DNA of 60,000 nucleotides from Theodoxus fluviatilis (GCA_034096865.1 JAWQFJ010009956.1:1-60000); one strand, 5' to 3'; counted from the stretch's first letter, positions 41,201 through 51,828 are shown. The notes: generated by a model from the sequence alone, not told the origin. Numbers and translations are program-made.

Positions 41201-43165
41201 TGGACAAAACGGGTGAGTACATAAGGGGAGTTCAGAAGGCGCAGTGCTTCATTGCGCTTACTCAGCGCTTAATGTGATTCACTCGTGAACGGCAATTTGG
41301 GGCGCGATTCACTCAGCGCTCACTCAGCGCAACGCAGCACTGTGAATCACCAATCCGACGTGCAGCAGTAGGATTTCGCAGCAAAACAAAATGGCGTCTT
41401 CGATCCCGCACTGGCCGTCGACGCGTACAATAACCCTCAGAAACATCATTTTGGGACTGGAACGGGCTTTATTTGCCCCAAGCGCCCTGTATGCGCGAAG
41501 AATGGCAAGTAAGGATGACACCGTAGTGGACTTTATTCATGCAGAATACATGTAAACGTGCATAAACGATGTCTGTGGCAAAGAAAATATTTTCTTCGCG
41601 TCTATCAACACAACATGGGGCGCAGAAGATTTACCTCCCCTTTAACAAGTGAAGCGCTGCACAAAATCTGGGGCGTTCAGGTGAGCAATGAAGCGCTCAA
41701 TTGCCAACATTACGCGCTCATGCAGCGCGGAGTTCTTCTGAACAAGCCTATAGACTCACTTTTGCTTCGCATGTGAGTAAAAAATTTAAGATTTTAAATA
41801 AATTCAGGCCAACTTACTGACCTATATACAACTCTTTTTTCCCTTTACAATACACAAGATCTTTCTGAAATAGAAGCAGACAGCTATTACAGATTTGTTC
41901 TCATCTCCAATAAACTAAAAATGTCATTAAGCCTTCCAATGAATATGCATACTTTCTTTATCCATTTGCAATTACTGTGAATAAACTGTTAATACAATTC
42001 TCATATGATGCATTGGACATGAGTGTTCAGTGTGTCATTCACTTCAATACCCTCCTCTGCTATCTTTTTTCCTAAAGCAACTGCCCATTGTGAGACTGTC
42101 AGATGGAAAGAAAAAAAGTTGTGATTATTGGTAACATGGCAACAACAAAAAATAAGATCGGTTTGTGACCTTTTCTTAATTTTTAAGAAGTATTAAGACT
42201 GAATAATTTCTTTCTTTTCATTAATTTTTTTTTCTTCTCTTTTTTTTTGGGTGCATGATCAAAAGAAGTTTAGGGTCGACAGAAATAAATTGGATTGATT
42301 GGGTTACCCCAACCACAACTATTCTATTTCTGCCTAATGCATTTCCTGACAGTCTAAGAAAACAAGCAGATTACACAAAACAGTAATGATTATTTATCAT
42401 GCTGGTATCCTATATGTCTGACCATTGAATGATGTAAGATATAAGCTTGCATTAAAAAAGGAGACAGCAGTTGAATAATTTCTGCCGTGAGCATAAGGCA
42501 GAGCCTCAGACTTGGCAAAGGGATGATATTCATCTATAGCCAACATAAATCTTTCAACATTGCTTTTCTCACCTTGCATCTGCAAAGGTCTCAAGGAGCG
42601 CATTACTGAGGTTGTCGTAGTCCAGGCTGAGGTGACGAAGGTTGACAAGGGGCTGGAAGAGGTCAGTGGGCAGGTTGGGGATGCCATAGCTCTCACTGTC
42701 CTCCTTGATGCTGGCCAGCTGCAGGGACTCCAGGTGGCTGTGCTGGTGGGTCCCTAGCAGTGCCACCAAGCTCTGACTGTGGGACAGCAGATCTTCCATG
42801 CAGCCCAGAGAGAAGTGGCGCAGTCGCCGGCTGCACCGAATCACCTCCTCCAAGCTGTCAAAATATCTGCAAGGAACGCACAATACATCAGTCATTTAAC
42901 CAGGTTTCATGTCAAGGCAAGCAAGCATTTCTTCAACCGACATATCACAGGTGCAAAAAAGTACAAAGACCAACAGAGGATATTTGGTTTAGTCACTCAG
43001 TGTCACACCAGCAAGAAATTAAAGTGAAATAGTATCTATATATATTAAATTATTACTTTCCACATTGCATCTTTCAAAACCTACATTGGATACAGGGTCT
43101 TGATTTACAAATGAGCATGCACACACATTCATGCACTCTCAAACACATGCGTGCACACACAAACA

Positions 43166-43217
<52 letters not shown>

Positions 43218-45020
43218 TTAGCATAAAGAGGTTCTTTCCAGCCAAATAAAGCACAATAAAGACAAAAAGAGAGTTCATTTAATGGTCATAGGAGCTGCTT
43301 ACTAGAAACAGATTTCTTAAATACAAAAAAGGCATTTCCTAAACTGATTTATGTTGTTGCAGAGAATAGCTGCCTAAAAATATGAAATTAAAAAACTTGT
43401 GAGTCAAGTAAAACATACTTAAATATTATTCCTTTAATTCATAATCACAAAATTGGCACCGAAATAATCTAAAATAAACAATATTGATGTGTGGGACACT
43501 AACAATTGACAAATGCATTACTGAAGCCGACTTAAGTGAGAGAAAAAAAACTATCTCAATGGAGTTGGGGGTGAAACAGCAAGGGTTTGGATTGGGTGGG
43601 AAGCAGGGCTAGGTGGCAGAAAATCATGTTAATTCAAACGAAATGCATATAAGCAACTAAATATAAATTATTTTATCCTTTTGGATAACACTAGATGGAA
43701 GTTTTTGTATGTGTAACATTTGATAGCAGTTGCTCTTTCCAACTGTGCAAACACTATATTGGGGTGCATTTTGTTTAATTTGACCACCAAGGTTTCTTCT
43801 CTGTTATCAGCAGAACAACAAATGTTTCGAAAGATGTCAAGGCGAGGTCACTGGGCATGAGTGACCTTGCTGCCAGGTCAACACCACCCGGAAATTCAGC
43901 ATATGGCCTTGCGATTGTGACTGACAACAAATAGACGCACAACATTTCCTTATGGCTTATGTTAAATGCATCAGTTACCAATATTCGTATTCGTTTGATG
44001 CTAAAGACATTTTACGTTCAAAGGTCGTTTCCCTTTTCTTCACTTCCTTGTGGATGTGGTTGCTATAGAAAGAAGTGTATCAGTCCAGCATATGTTTGTT
44101 TACATCAGAAAATGAATTACTTCCTCACTCGGCTTAACTGAATGTTGTACAGTTTCCCAAACCAAATATCGCGTAATGTGAGTGAAAAGAAGCAAATCAT
44201 TGGTGGGAGGGTGTCTGTGTACGTTTACACGACGAAAACATTCCTTCAAGGCCGATCAATGCTGAACTGCGCAGCTCTGCCTCGGGCTTGGCAAGGTGAC
44301 AAGACTGCTGCCGGCCCAATGTTGACATTGCGATTGGTACCAACACAGCAGCGACAGCTCGACCAACAGGTTGGAGTACAACAAGGGATGAGCTCGCATC
44401 ACAATCGTACAGTGCCAAACAACATATATATCGATCTCTCACTCTCCTGAAGACATGTTACTACTACAATCGAACAACTGCGCAGTAGATTGAAAGCATC
44501 AAACAGGCGGAGGCAAGGAGGGCAGGTTGACCTAGATAGGCCTCCCTGAATGTTTACATCACAAATCTGGCGGGATATTTTCTGCTTACCTGTCAATGGT
44601 GTGCGGCCTCACTGGAAAGATGGGCCATTCAACGTGACAACTGTATGGTCGAAGCGTAAAGCACTGAAGGTTCTTATTCCGTGACAGAATCTCCAATATT
44701 TTCAGGCATTCACGAACTTCGCAGACTTGTGGAGAGCGGAATTTGATGACGGCCTCACGAATAAAATGGCCACAGGTTTCTGCTAGGAATCTCGTTCTCT
44801 TTCGGTTGGACCAGCTCACGTCAAACTCGATGCGAGTCCACAAATTTGGATGAAACAGACAGGCCCTCCATCTCTTGCACACGGAAGAAGCATTTAGTCG
44901 ATCTCTGCCTCTCAGGTATGAGAGAATTTCTACAATTGCTACGCTGGGTATGAGAGCCCAGGGAGACGCCGCTGCCATATTGCTACATTTCTGACGTAGA
45001 GCGTCACGTGTATTTTCCAT
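35123..45020 (-). CDS. FBXO33: FBXO33-like F-box protein (5 coding exons, complete)
   Basis: Minus-strand CDS in order: 45020-44590, 42866-42573, 38334-37940, 37652-37492, 35257-35123. All junctions are GT-AG and phases match, giving 471 residues and TAG. Residues about 20-65 form the F-box (LIPSVAIVEILSYLRGRDRL, then SVCKRWRACLFHPNLW), which in this family binds SKP1 in an SCF ubiquitin ligase. The rest is a leucine-rich-repeat-like substrate domain (LRHLSLDYDNLSNALLETF, LQPHMPLEHFRQFF, AWRCHLLEHFSLIG, NVVAMARLRGPQLKVF). The order and the C-terminal VADSLGRTWMPLMD segment resemble vertebrate FBXO33, reported to target YB-1; substrate conservation here is unknown. Two starts are possible. Met1 has G at -3 and G at +4. 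Met15 (44978-44976, reading MAAAS) has the stronger A at -3 and G at +4 and gives 457 residues. Confidence 0.93.
35428..36259 (-). mobile_element. AGGTCA-rich dispersed repeat, copy 2
   Basis: It lies in FBXO33 intron 4, inverted relative to copy 1. It differs from copies 3 and 4 in part of the body (for example GACGCCTTGTC and CAAATTGGGTGTTG), variants shared with copy 5. Confidence 0.85.
36379..37251 (-). mobile_element. AGGTCA-rich dispersed repeat, copy 3
   Basis: It lies in FBXO33 intron 4, about 120 bp from copy 2 and in the same orientation. About 21 AGGTCA/TGACCT half-sites can be counted by eye. The (GGAC)n end is expanded. Confidence 0.88.
37492..37652 (-). CDS. FBXO33: FBXO33 exon 4
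   Basis: The acceptor GATTGCAG precedes 37652 and the donor GTCAGT starts at 37491. It encodes YEVAEENVVAMARLRGPQLK and on to HEDFFQK, matching the NLIAIARLRGSDLKVLEV part of vertebrate FBXO33. Confidence 0.93.
37940..38334 (-). CDS. FBXO33: FBXO33 exon 3
   Basis: The acceptor TTTCCCCAG precedes 38334 and the donor GTCAGT starts at 37939. It has 131 complete codons from MAQLERLVLHVHG to AWRCHLLEHFSLI. The open frame extends a little further at both ends, but the family match and phases fix these boundaries. Confidence 0.9.
38461..39309 (-). mobile_element. AGGTCA-rich dispersed repeat, copy 4
   Basis: It lies in FBXO33 intron 2, in the same orientation as copies 2 and 3 and nearly collinear with copy 3. 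Its edge is within about 130 bp of exon 3. Confidence 0.88.
39890..40100 (-). repeat. M1 repeat copy (inverted)
   Basis: It contains TTGTGGTTATA, CTGCCAATCCTAAAC and the complement of the GGGACAGCACA-type segment. It ends where AGGTCA-rich copy 5 begins. Confidence 0.55.
40101..41778 (-). mobile_element. AGGTCA-rich dispersed repeat, copy 5, rearranged
   Basis: It lies in FBXO33 intron 2. An internal partial duplication repeats the GTATAACATGTGTACTACAA to AAATCC segment, and a 526 bp MITE interrupts the CATAGACTCAC end. Confidence 0.85.
41224..41749. mobile_element. 526 bp MITE nested in AGGTCA-rich repeat copy 5
   Basis: The ends AGGGGAGTTCAGAAG and CTTCTGAACAAGCCT are inverted repeats (12 of 15 match). 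ATA is duplicated on both sides (41221-41223 and 41750-41752), and removing element plus one ATA restores the GTACATAGACTC seen in other copies. A 3 bp target duplication fits PIF/Harbinger-type elements. It has no transposase, and the ends are rich in GCGC and CAGCGC. Confidence 0.75.
42117..42320. mobile_element. M1 MITE copy with paired ends
   Basis: It begins AGTTGTGATTATTGGTAAC and ends GTTACCCCAACCACAACT, imperfect inverted repeats about 204 bp apart. It lies in FBXO33 intron 2, 250 bp from exon 2. Confidence 0.65.
42573..42866 (-). CDS. FBXO33: FBXO33 exon 2
   Basis: The acceptor CCTTGCAG lies just 5' of 42866 on the minus strand and the donor GTGAGA starts at 42572. It has 97 complete codons, including RLRHFSLGCMEDLLSHSQSL and LVNLRHLSLDYDNLSNALLE, which are leucine-rich helix-strand repeats. 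Confidence 0.92.
43160..43215. repeat. (CA)n microsatellite
   Basis: CA run in FBXO33 intron 1. Confidence 0.95.
44590..45020 (-). CDS. FBXO33: FBXO33 exon 1: start and F-box
   Basis: It runs from ATG at 45020-45018 to the donor GTAAGC (44589-44584). It encodes the F-box and the first repeat-like region, ending HTID plus two bases of Arg. A CpG-bearing, repeat-free flank surrounds it, as expected for a promoter-proximal exon. Confidence 0.93.
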
Positions 45021-45130
45021 GTCATCTATTTATGATCATGTGACCTGTTGCCCCAAGCGATCCATTGGTTGAAAGTGCCCAAGCTCCGTGCGTAACTCTG
45101 ACGTACACACAGCTATGGAGGACTGAACAG
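45021..45130 (-). promoter_or_regulatory. FBXO33 promoter-proximal region
   Basis: Upstream of the first ATG there is an inverted CCAAT box (ATTGG on + at 45064-45068). A CACGTG E-box lies at 45005-45010, which becomes 5' UTR if Met15 is used, and a CATGTGAC motif lies near 45037. The sequence is non-repetitive and CpG-containing. No TATA box is seen. Confidence 0.4.
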
Positions 45131-45350
45131 CTGATCGCTGCTGCTAAAGGAGAAGATGGATGAATGGTGCAGTGAAACGCTTATCTTGGAGAAGATTTTA
45201 GGTTTCTTCTATGACGCCATCTACTTGTTCCGTTTTCCAGACGTGCTATTCGAATATAATTCTTTATTACACCACTATATCAGTATATGATGCAAAGAAA
45301 ATCGAATATTACACCATCTTCTGCATGTGAAAAATCGATGCTTGTATGGA

Positions 45351-45356
<6 letters not shown>

Positions 45357-45420
<64 letters not shown>
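45357..45420. repeat. (GA)n microsatellite
   Basis: Pure GA run between the FBXO33 promoter and the tRNA-like repeat. Confidence 0.95.
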
Positions 45421-45421
<1 letters not shown>

Positions 45422-45544
45422 AACGAACAAATGAGTTTATTGTGGGGGCCTCCGGCCCATTACAAGTTACAAGAAATGACAAAATGTGTACCTAAGGATG
45501 TCACTTCCCAATAACCTAATCGACCAACGGTGACAATTGAATCT

Positions 45545-45985
45545 TATAGTAATAAAAACCGCTGGCGCTGAACCTCCAGGTTTTGGCACACACAAAAAAT
45601 TGGGTTCAAACCCGCAATCTCTTGAGAAAAGAGGGGGGGAAAAACACACACACAAAAACACAAAAAACAGGTCGGGTTCAAAAAAAGTTTCAGCGCGGAT
45701 TCGAATCCGTTCACGCATGACCTAACGTTACAATTGTCCAGCGCTTTACCATCTGAGCCATTCATTTGGCAACTGACGTTACTACGTGTTTGTAAAGGAA
45801 TTATAACGTTCTTTTCTGTAAACTCCCTCGCTTCATATTTTGCACTGTAAATTGTATAAAAATGGATGATAGTTCATGAAATTTGAGTGGTCTTGTACAT
45901 TTTAGGATACTTAAGGTCTATTTCTGCCAAGTTTATTATCGATTCACTGCCATTAGGCCAAGCCAACAGACTACCAGTACCAAGT
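45545..45985 (-). mobile_element. tRNA-promoter-like dispersed repeat, copy 2
   Basis: It is the inverted relative of 11480-11955, with the same order on the minus strand: conserved lead including CCATTTTTATACAATTTACA, box A TGGCTCAGATGGTAAAG, and box B GGATTCGAATCC. A later box B-like GGGTTTGAACCC and the CCTGGAGGTTCAGCGCCAGC tail follow. Confidence 0.75.
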
Positions 45986-46009
45986 TGTTGCGCTTAAGTC
46001 AGGACAGAC

Positions 46010-46107
46010 AGAACGAACGAACGAACTTTATTTTACAAGGGTAGTGAATTAGGCAGTATTGCCTTTCTTACTTACATTCAGCCCTTGAGGCAAAATATTC
46101 AAATGTG

Positions 46108-46176
<69 letters not shown>

Positions 46177-46288
46177 GAGAGAGAGACAGAGAGAGAGACA
46201 GAGACAGAGAGAGAGACAGAGAGAGAGGGTGGGAGGGAGCTGGGAAAAGGGGAGGAAGGGAAGAGAGAATGAGAGTAAGATGGTGGGT

Positions 46289-46370
<82 letters not shown>

Positions 46371-46389
46371 GAGAGACACAGAGAGAGAC

Positions 46390-46420
<31 letters not shown>

Positions 46421-46522
46421 CAGAGAGAGAGAGACAGAGAGAGAGAGTGAGAGAGAGAGAGGGGGGGGGGAAGCTGGGAAAAGGGGAGGAAGGGAAGAGA
46501 GAATGAGAGTAAGAGGGTGGGT

Positions 46523-46602
<80 letters not shown>

Positions 46603-46723
46603 GAGACAGACACAGAGAGAGAGAGAGAGAGACAGAGAGAGAGAGTGAGAGAGAGAGAGGGGGGGGGGAGGGAAGCTGGGAAAAGGAGAGGAAGGGAAGA
46701 GAGAATGAGAGTAAGAGGGTGGG

Positions 46724-46793
<70 letters not shown>

Positions 46794-47060
46794 GAGGGAG
46801 AGAAGAGGGGGGGAGGGAGCTGGGAAAAGGGGAGGAAGGGAAGAGAGAATGAGAGTAAGAGGGTGGGTGGGAGAGAGATCGAGAGAGATCGAGAGAGAGA
46901 GAGAGAGAGAGAGACAGAGACAGAGAGAGAGAGACAGAGAGACAGAGAGAGAGAGACAGAGAGAGAGTGAGAGTAGCCATAAGTACTGATCAAAAGATCA
47001 GATAAAGGCCTCGCAGCCTAAGACATCTGAGGACATATCTATCTATCTAAATTAATTCTC
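46010..47060 (-). mobile_element. GA-rich retroposon-like element, copy 1 (empty site)
   Basis: Minus strand: a lead with GGCCTTTATCTGATC and CAGTACTTATGGC, an 860 bp CT/GA block, and GCCTCAAGGGCTGAATGTAA. It ends AAAATAAAGTTCGTTCG with tandem TTCG, like a LINE or SINE tail. The GA block has four copies of a linker of about 62 bp (GGGAGCTGGGAAAAGGGGAG and following). It lacks the MITE found in copies 2 and 3. Confidence 0.65.
46111..46975. repeat. Purine-only higher-order GA repeat
   Basis: GA and GACAGAGA runs are broken by four copies (near 46230, 46470, 46672, 46818) of a linker containing GAAGGGAAGAGAGAATGAGA. Nearly every base over 860 bp is a purine on the + strand. Confidence 0.9.
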
Positions 47061-47429
47061 CTATAAACTGTCCTCGCAAATGACGTCACGTTATTGATGA
47101 CGTCGCACATGTTGGAATTTCGCCATTCCTCCCCAGGTGTTTCGAAATTCTTCTGGCATATAGGATCGAAAATCTCCTCGCAAATGACGTCACTTTATTC
47201 GACGTCAAATGATAACGTCACAGAGTTTGCAAAATGGAGTCTGTTGAATCGTTTTCATTAAAACACCAAAATGTAAAAAAGTCACTTTCTTTTCAAACCT
47301 CGATTCTGAAAATTTGATAATATTGAATGGGACCTAACTTCCAGTCAGTGTGCAAAATCTCAAGGAAATCCGTCCAGTAGTTTTTGAGATATAGGCCGTG
47401 GAGACGGGACAGACACACAGACACACACA

Positions 47430-47915
47430 CACACAGACAGACTAATAAAAACCGCTGGCGCTGAACCTCCAGGTTTTGGAGAAGAAAAAAAGAAGATCGG
47501 GTTCGAACCCGCAGCCTCCGAGAAAAGAGGAGGAAAAAACGCACACACACACAAACACAAAAAACCAGGTGGGTTCGAACCCACAACCCCTCGAAAAAAA
47601 GTTTCAGTGTAGAATCGAACCTGGTCATGCATGACCAAGAGCCCAATGCTCTACCAACTGTGCCATTGTAAACTTGTAGGTATGTGAAGCATTTATAACG
47701 ACCTTGTCATAAACCCTCGTGGTTCGTATTTTGCACTGTAAATTGTAGAAAAATGGATGATAGCATGAACTGTTTGGTATTTCATACGGATCTAACCCAT
47801 CAACGTCAATATTCTTTTCGTAGTATCGCATTTTGGCGCCTGCTGGTAGAGGTTCAACATATATCGAAGCGTTTTGCTGAAGTAGGAAAGATAACTCGGT
47901 TTGACTCGATGTCAT
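47430..47915 (-). mobile_element. tRNA-promoter-like dispersed repeat, copy 3
   Basis: Minus strand: TGGCACAGTTGGTAGAGC (box A-like) and GGTTCGATTCT (box B-like). Two additional palindromic GGGTTCGAACCC motifs follow, each after a T-rich spacer, then the CCTGGAGGTTCAGCGCCAGC tail. It is directly followed by an inverted R2 unit. Confidence 0.75.
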
Positions 47916-48358
47916 TACGCTGAAATGGTCGTTGTCCCCAACATTTCCGGGTCAGGGATTGATTAAATCATCATATTTTTGTGACACTGAGACCAGACCA
48001 TCAAAACAATTAGCACTAGGCCTTGAATCAAATCGTCGTACGAGATCTTACGTTGACTGCAAATGTACAACAGTGCCGCGTGATTGTGTCGACATTCAGT
48101 TAGTTCGCTGGGCCCCTATTCACAACGGCGATTTATCTTTTTAACACTCGATTTATCCCCTATCCCCGCGTTATCTTGATCGGTTAGATAAGGTACGCTC
48201 GTCAGAGGATCCTAGGTTGCGCTTTGCTATATATACTGCTTTCTTTGTCGTCTCTTCGATTCTCTTAGATCGTAGATGACGTCATGAGATTACGTCAAAG
48301 CGGAACAGGCAGTTGGAATCGTCTGAGTTTAGAGACAAGGGTAGTGAATTAGGCAGTA

Positions 48359-48544
48359 CAGTAGTCGCCGCTTATTAAAAACACATTGGGACCGAACAAA
48401 AGTGTTTTTAATAAGCGGCGTTTTTATTAACCGTTTGCTTGTTGAACATGTCCATCAGTAACGAAGTAAATCCGGACCTTACCAACTGTATTTAAAAAAA
48501 CGGCTGTTTTTATTAACCGCGTGTTTTATAAGCGGCGACTACTG
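48359..48544. mobile_element. Pogo/Tigger-like MITE, copy 1
   Basis: The ends CAGTAGTCGCCGCTTAT and ATAAGCGGCGACTACTG are perfect inverted repeats, flanked by TA on both sides (48357-48358, 48545-48546). The empty site AGGCAGTATTGCC is preserved at 46051-46063. CAG-starting ends with TA duplication fit the Tc1/mariner-pogo group. It has no coding capacity (186 bp). Confidence 0.85.
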
Positions 48545-48598
48545 TATTGCCTTTCTTACTTACATTCAGCCCTTGAGGCAAAATATTCAAATGTGGTA

Positions 48599-48601
<3 letters not shown>

Positions 48602-48657
<56 letters not shown>

Positions 48658-48691
48658 GACAGAGAGAGAGACAGAGAGAGAGAGACAGAGA

Positions 48692-48723
<32 letters not shown>

Positions 48724-48858
48724 CAGAGAGAGAGACAGAGAGAGACAGAGAGAGAGACAGAGAGAGAGAGACAGAGAGAGAGTGAGAGAGAGGGGGGGGG
48801 GGAGGGGAGCTGGGAAAAGGGGAGGAAGGGAAGAGAGAATGAGAGTAAGAGGGTGGGT

Positions 48859-48946
<88 letters not shown>

Positions 48947-48966
48947 CAGAGAGAGAGAGTGAGAGT
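48602..48966. repeat. (GA)n block of GA-rich element copy 2
   Basis: GA/GACAGA runs with one linker copy (48810-48865). Confidence 0.95.
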
Positions 48967-50302
48967 AGCCATAAGTACTGATCAAAAGATCAGATAAAGG
49001 CCTTGCGGCCTAAGACATCTGAGGACATATCTATCTATCTAAATTCATTCTCTGTCCTCGCAAATGACGTCACGTTATTGATGACGTCGCACATGTTGGA
49101 ATTTCGCCATTCCTCCCCAGGTGTTTCGAAATTATTCTCCTGGCATATAGGATCGAAATTGTACTTGCAAATGACGTCATGCTATTAATGACGTCAAATT
49201 TGGCTTTGCCGTCAAATGTCATTTCAATCATTTTTAGACCGGTAATTTCGAGAATACGACCTTAAAAAACCACTTTCTCTTCAAGCCTCGATTCTGAAAA
49301 TTTGATACATTCAATCGGACCTAACTTCCAGTTAGTGTGCAAAATCTCAAGGAAATCCGTCCAGTAGTTTTTGAGATATAAGCCGTGGAGACGGGACAGA
49401 CAGACACACACACACACACACAGACAGACTAATAAAAACCGCTGGCGCTGAACCTCCAGGTTTCGGCACAACAACAAAAAAAGATCGGGTTCGAACCCGC
49501 AACCTCTCGAGAGAACTATTGATGCATTCAACATACATCTTTGACGGTACTACTATTGACCGCAATACCCCGCAATACCCCGCAATACCCGCAATACCCA
49601 CAAATATACCGCAATACCACCAAATATGCAACTCGTACTTGCGTCAAATCGCCGTAGTTTGATGTTTGCTTCGTCCAAAGAACATACGTTACATAGACAT
49701 AAAGAAGCGTCACTCCGCGATTTTAAGCAAGACGAGATTTAGAGTTGCGTCCCTTGTTTTGGTTGGCTGGCAGGCGAAATCAATGCTTGGAGCGATTATG
49801 CTCTAGCTACCTATTTTATGAGCCAGTGAGTCTCTCAAATTGACAATAAACTGATGACTGCTCTAGTGTTTAAACTGCCAAGACTTATCCGACAGGCAAA
49901 TGAAGACAACGAGTTTAGATCTGATAGGTGGTCATTCAATGATCATAGTATAGTATGTTTGGCCAGAAAATAACATTGAAACTGATGCGATGTTTCGATA
50001 TCCTAATACGCTCAAAATACTTCTACTCAATTTTGAGACACATGGGTCGCCAAAAACCATACAAATTCAACTAAACTTTCGGACCGATACACAGAAGCGA
50101 CCGCATCACGAAGGGACGTAACTCTCGGAAACAGTCAAACTACGGCGATCGCATTAGATTACCCTGCGTTCCGTTGACTCTCCCTGCGTTCCGTGCACTC
50201 TGCCAAACACTGTACATAAAGAAGACGTGGAACTTGCGAAGAAAATGCGAAAAAGTGTTTGTGGGTTATCGTCCCTAGTCACATGCTGGCGGCGAAAACA
50301 AA

Positions 50303-50421
50303 ATGGCCGATCGCGTGCGAGGCGGTGGTGATTTTTGCTCGGCTCTTGGTTGCAAGAACGCCCGTTACAAACAGAGCTGCTTCGGGAAAACTTTCCACAA
50401 GTTCCCTAAAGAAGAAAAAAG
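50303..50421 (+). CDS. THAP-type zinc-finger first exon (partial gene)
   Basis: ATG at 50303 (A at -3, G at +4) opens a frame with a short lead, MADRVRGGGDF, then CSALGC, the C-x4-C pair of a C2CH THAP finger, and SCFGKTFHKFPKEEKR, the conserved FHxFP element. A donor-like GTGGGT at 50422 interrupts an Arg codon. Family knowledge: THAP fingers bind DNA and start P-element transposases and host THAP proteins. The rest of the domain (the W and the C-x2-H pair before F) must come from a later exon, which I could not find. Reading through gives only RWVVQ and stop. Confidence 0.7.
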
Positions 50422-51081
50422 GTGGGTTGTGCAGTGATTATTTCATCAGGTTTACCTTCTTCAGAATGAGAATGCAATGGCTCGAGTCAACTAACTCAGT
50501 AGACTAGATCTACAGCGTCAGCGAGTACTTACGACTGTGAGTGTGAGTCAGCAGTCAGTACAAAACAACAGTTTACACTTGATGACAAACTACCCGTGGG
50601 CATATTTGCTGAATCCTTTATCAAACCTTGCTTACGGGAAAACTACAGTACAAAGGTACATCACTCATCCGTTTTGCGTTTAGGCAGAGCGTTAGATTTA
50701 GAATGGATGCCATTTCACAAGCTGACAAGGCGATTCCTTTCAATCATAATCATGCCCGTGTGATCAGATTGTCAATGATTGTGATCACAATTACGTACGT
50801 ACACAATGAAATAACACAATTTTGCAAAGCATGTTTTTATCTTCTCCTGTTTGTACTGGTGTATCCGCGAGCTATTTTGCCATTTATGCCTGTCCAATCC
50901 TGGCAGAGATGGGAACGCATGTTACCAAGGAGCCGAAGGAGAGTCAATGAGATGAGAGAATGTGATAAACAATTGCCAACTCTCTCCGTACAAAAACAAG
51001 CTCTGAAAATTAAAAATATAAAAATTATGATCAAAATTAAATAGTATCATCCCTGGTGTGTTGTTTGTGATGTACCTTTTA

Positions 51082-51285
51082 GTCTGTTTACATTAACATA
51101 GGCACAAAAAAAGAGGTCGGTCGGCTTTTCTTAATTTTTTTTTATAACCATCTTTTTAACTTATTTTGCGAAAAAACAGGAACAAAATTGATTTTTTTTT
51201 CTTTTTCTTTTTCTCCAAATGCCAGAAAAAAAAGTCTAGGATCGGCGGGGACAAAATAGGGTTGGTCGGGATACCGTAAACAGAC
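51082..51285. mobile_element. 204 bp M1-related MITE nested in the THAP-bearing segment
   Basis: The ends GTCTGTTTAC and GTAAACAGAC are perfect inverted repeats flanked by TA on both sides. The interior AAGTCTAGGATCGGCGGGGA resembles the M1 copies. Confidence 0.7.
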
Positions 51286-51823
51286 TATTTTGTTTTGTTT
51301 TGTCTAAGCAATGACTAACTAACTTTCTTTAGGGTCTGACATCGTATATACTATACAATTTTTGGGGTATTAACTAAATACATGTATACAGTTTTTGATT
51401 CCTTTTATACTATTTCACAAATTAGCCGCCCCCCCCCCCTTTTTTTTTAGTCTGCCCTAGGGGCGGGAGATCTCCTAATTTCGGTTTCTAGGGTCACCTT
51501 ATGCTTCCCCCATGAGCTGAGAACTTAATTTAAAATGGGCCTCGATTTTATTTATTTGTATTTTGTAATTGTGCCTTTGTCCAGTCACATGATTTCACTT
51601 TGTACTTAAAAACTTGGCACTGTCATCATTTATTGCTATTTATTGTTCAGTTGCTATTGCTATTGGGCATCAGTTGTTCTGTTGCCCTCTTTCGAATGAG
51701 CCATGCATGCATTATGGATGTGTTTAGCGAATTGGGATACCTCAAGCAATGTAAAAAAGAAACAATGTGAAGCAAACATATAGCACCAAATAAAATAACC
51801 GAATCAGAATGGAAACTTCTTCA

Positions 51824-51828
<5 letters not shown>

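Larger units (their letters stand above)
47281..49070. repeat. Duplicated block, left member
   Basis: 47440-49070 matches 52735-54420 almost base for base, apart from small differences and GA length. The order is tRNA-like repeat, a 96-codon minus-strand frame (47915-47625), unique sequence, MITE and GA block. The offset is about 5294 bp. Confidence 0.85.

Noticed and set aside
46049..46993. Ser-Leu and Arg-Glu repeat frames of 200-300 codons
   Set aside because: Translations of the GA/CT block; no unique sequence or start context. The same applies to 23662-24654, 48521-48997 and 53806-54360.
47600..47670. tRNA gene
   Set aside because: Box A and box B spacing is tRNA-like, but the acceptor and anticodon stems do not pair well and the unit is part of a dispersed repeat.
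50911..51041. Second THAP exon (WERMLPRSRRRVNEMRECDK...) after the 50421 donor
   Set aside because: A nearby AG allows in-frame joining and supplies a Trp, but the conserved C-x2-H, HF and downstream AVPTIF-like motifs are missing and the rest is low-complexity Lys/Ile.
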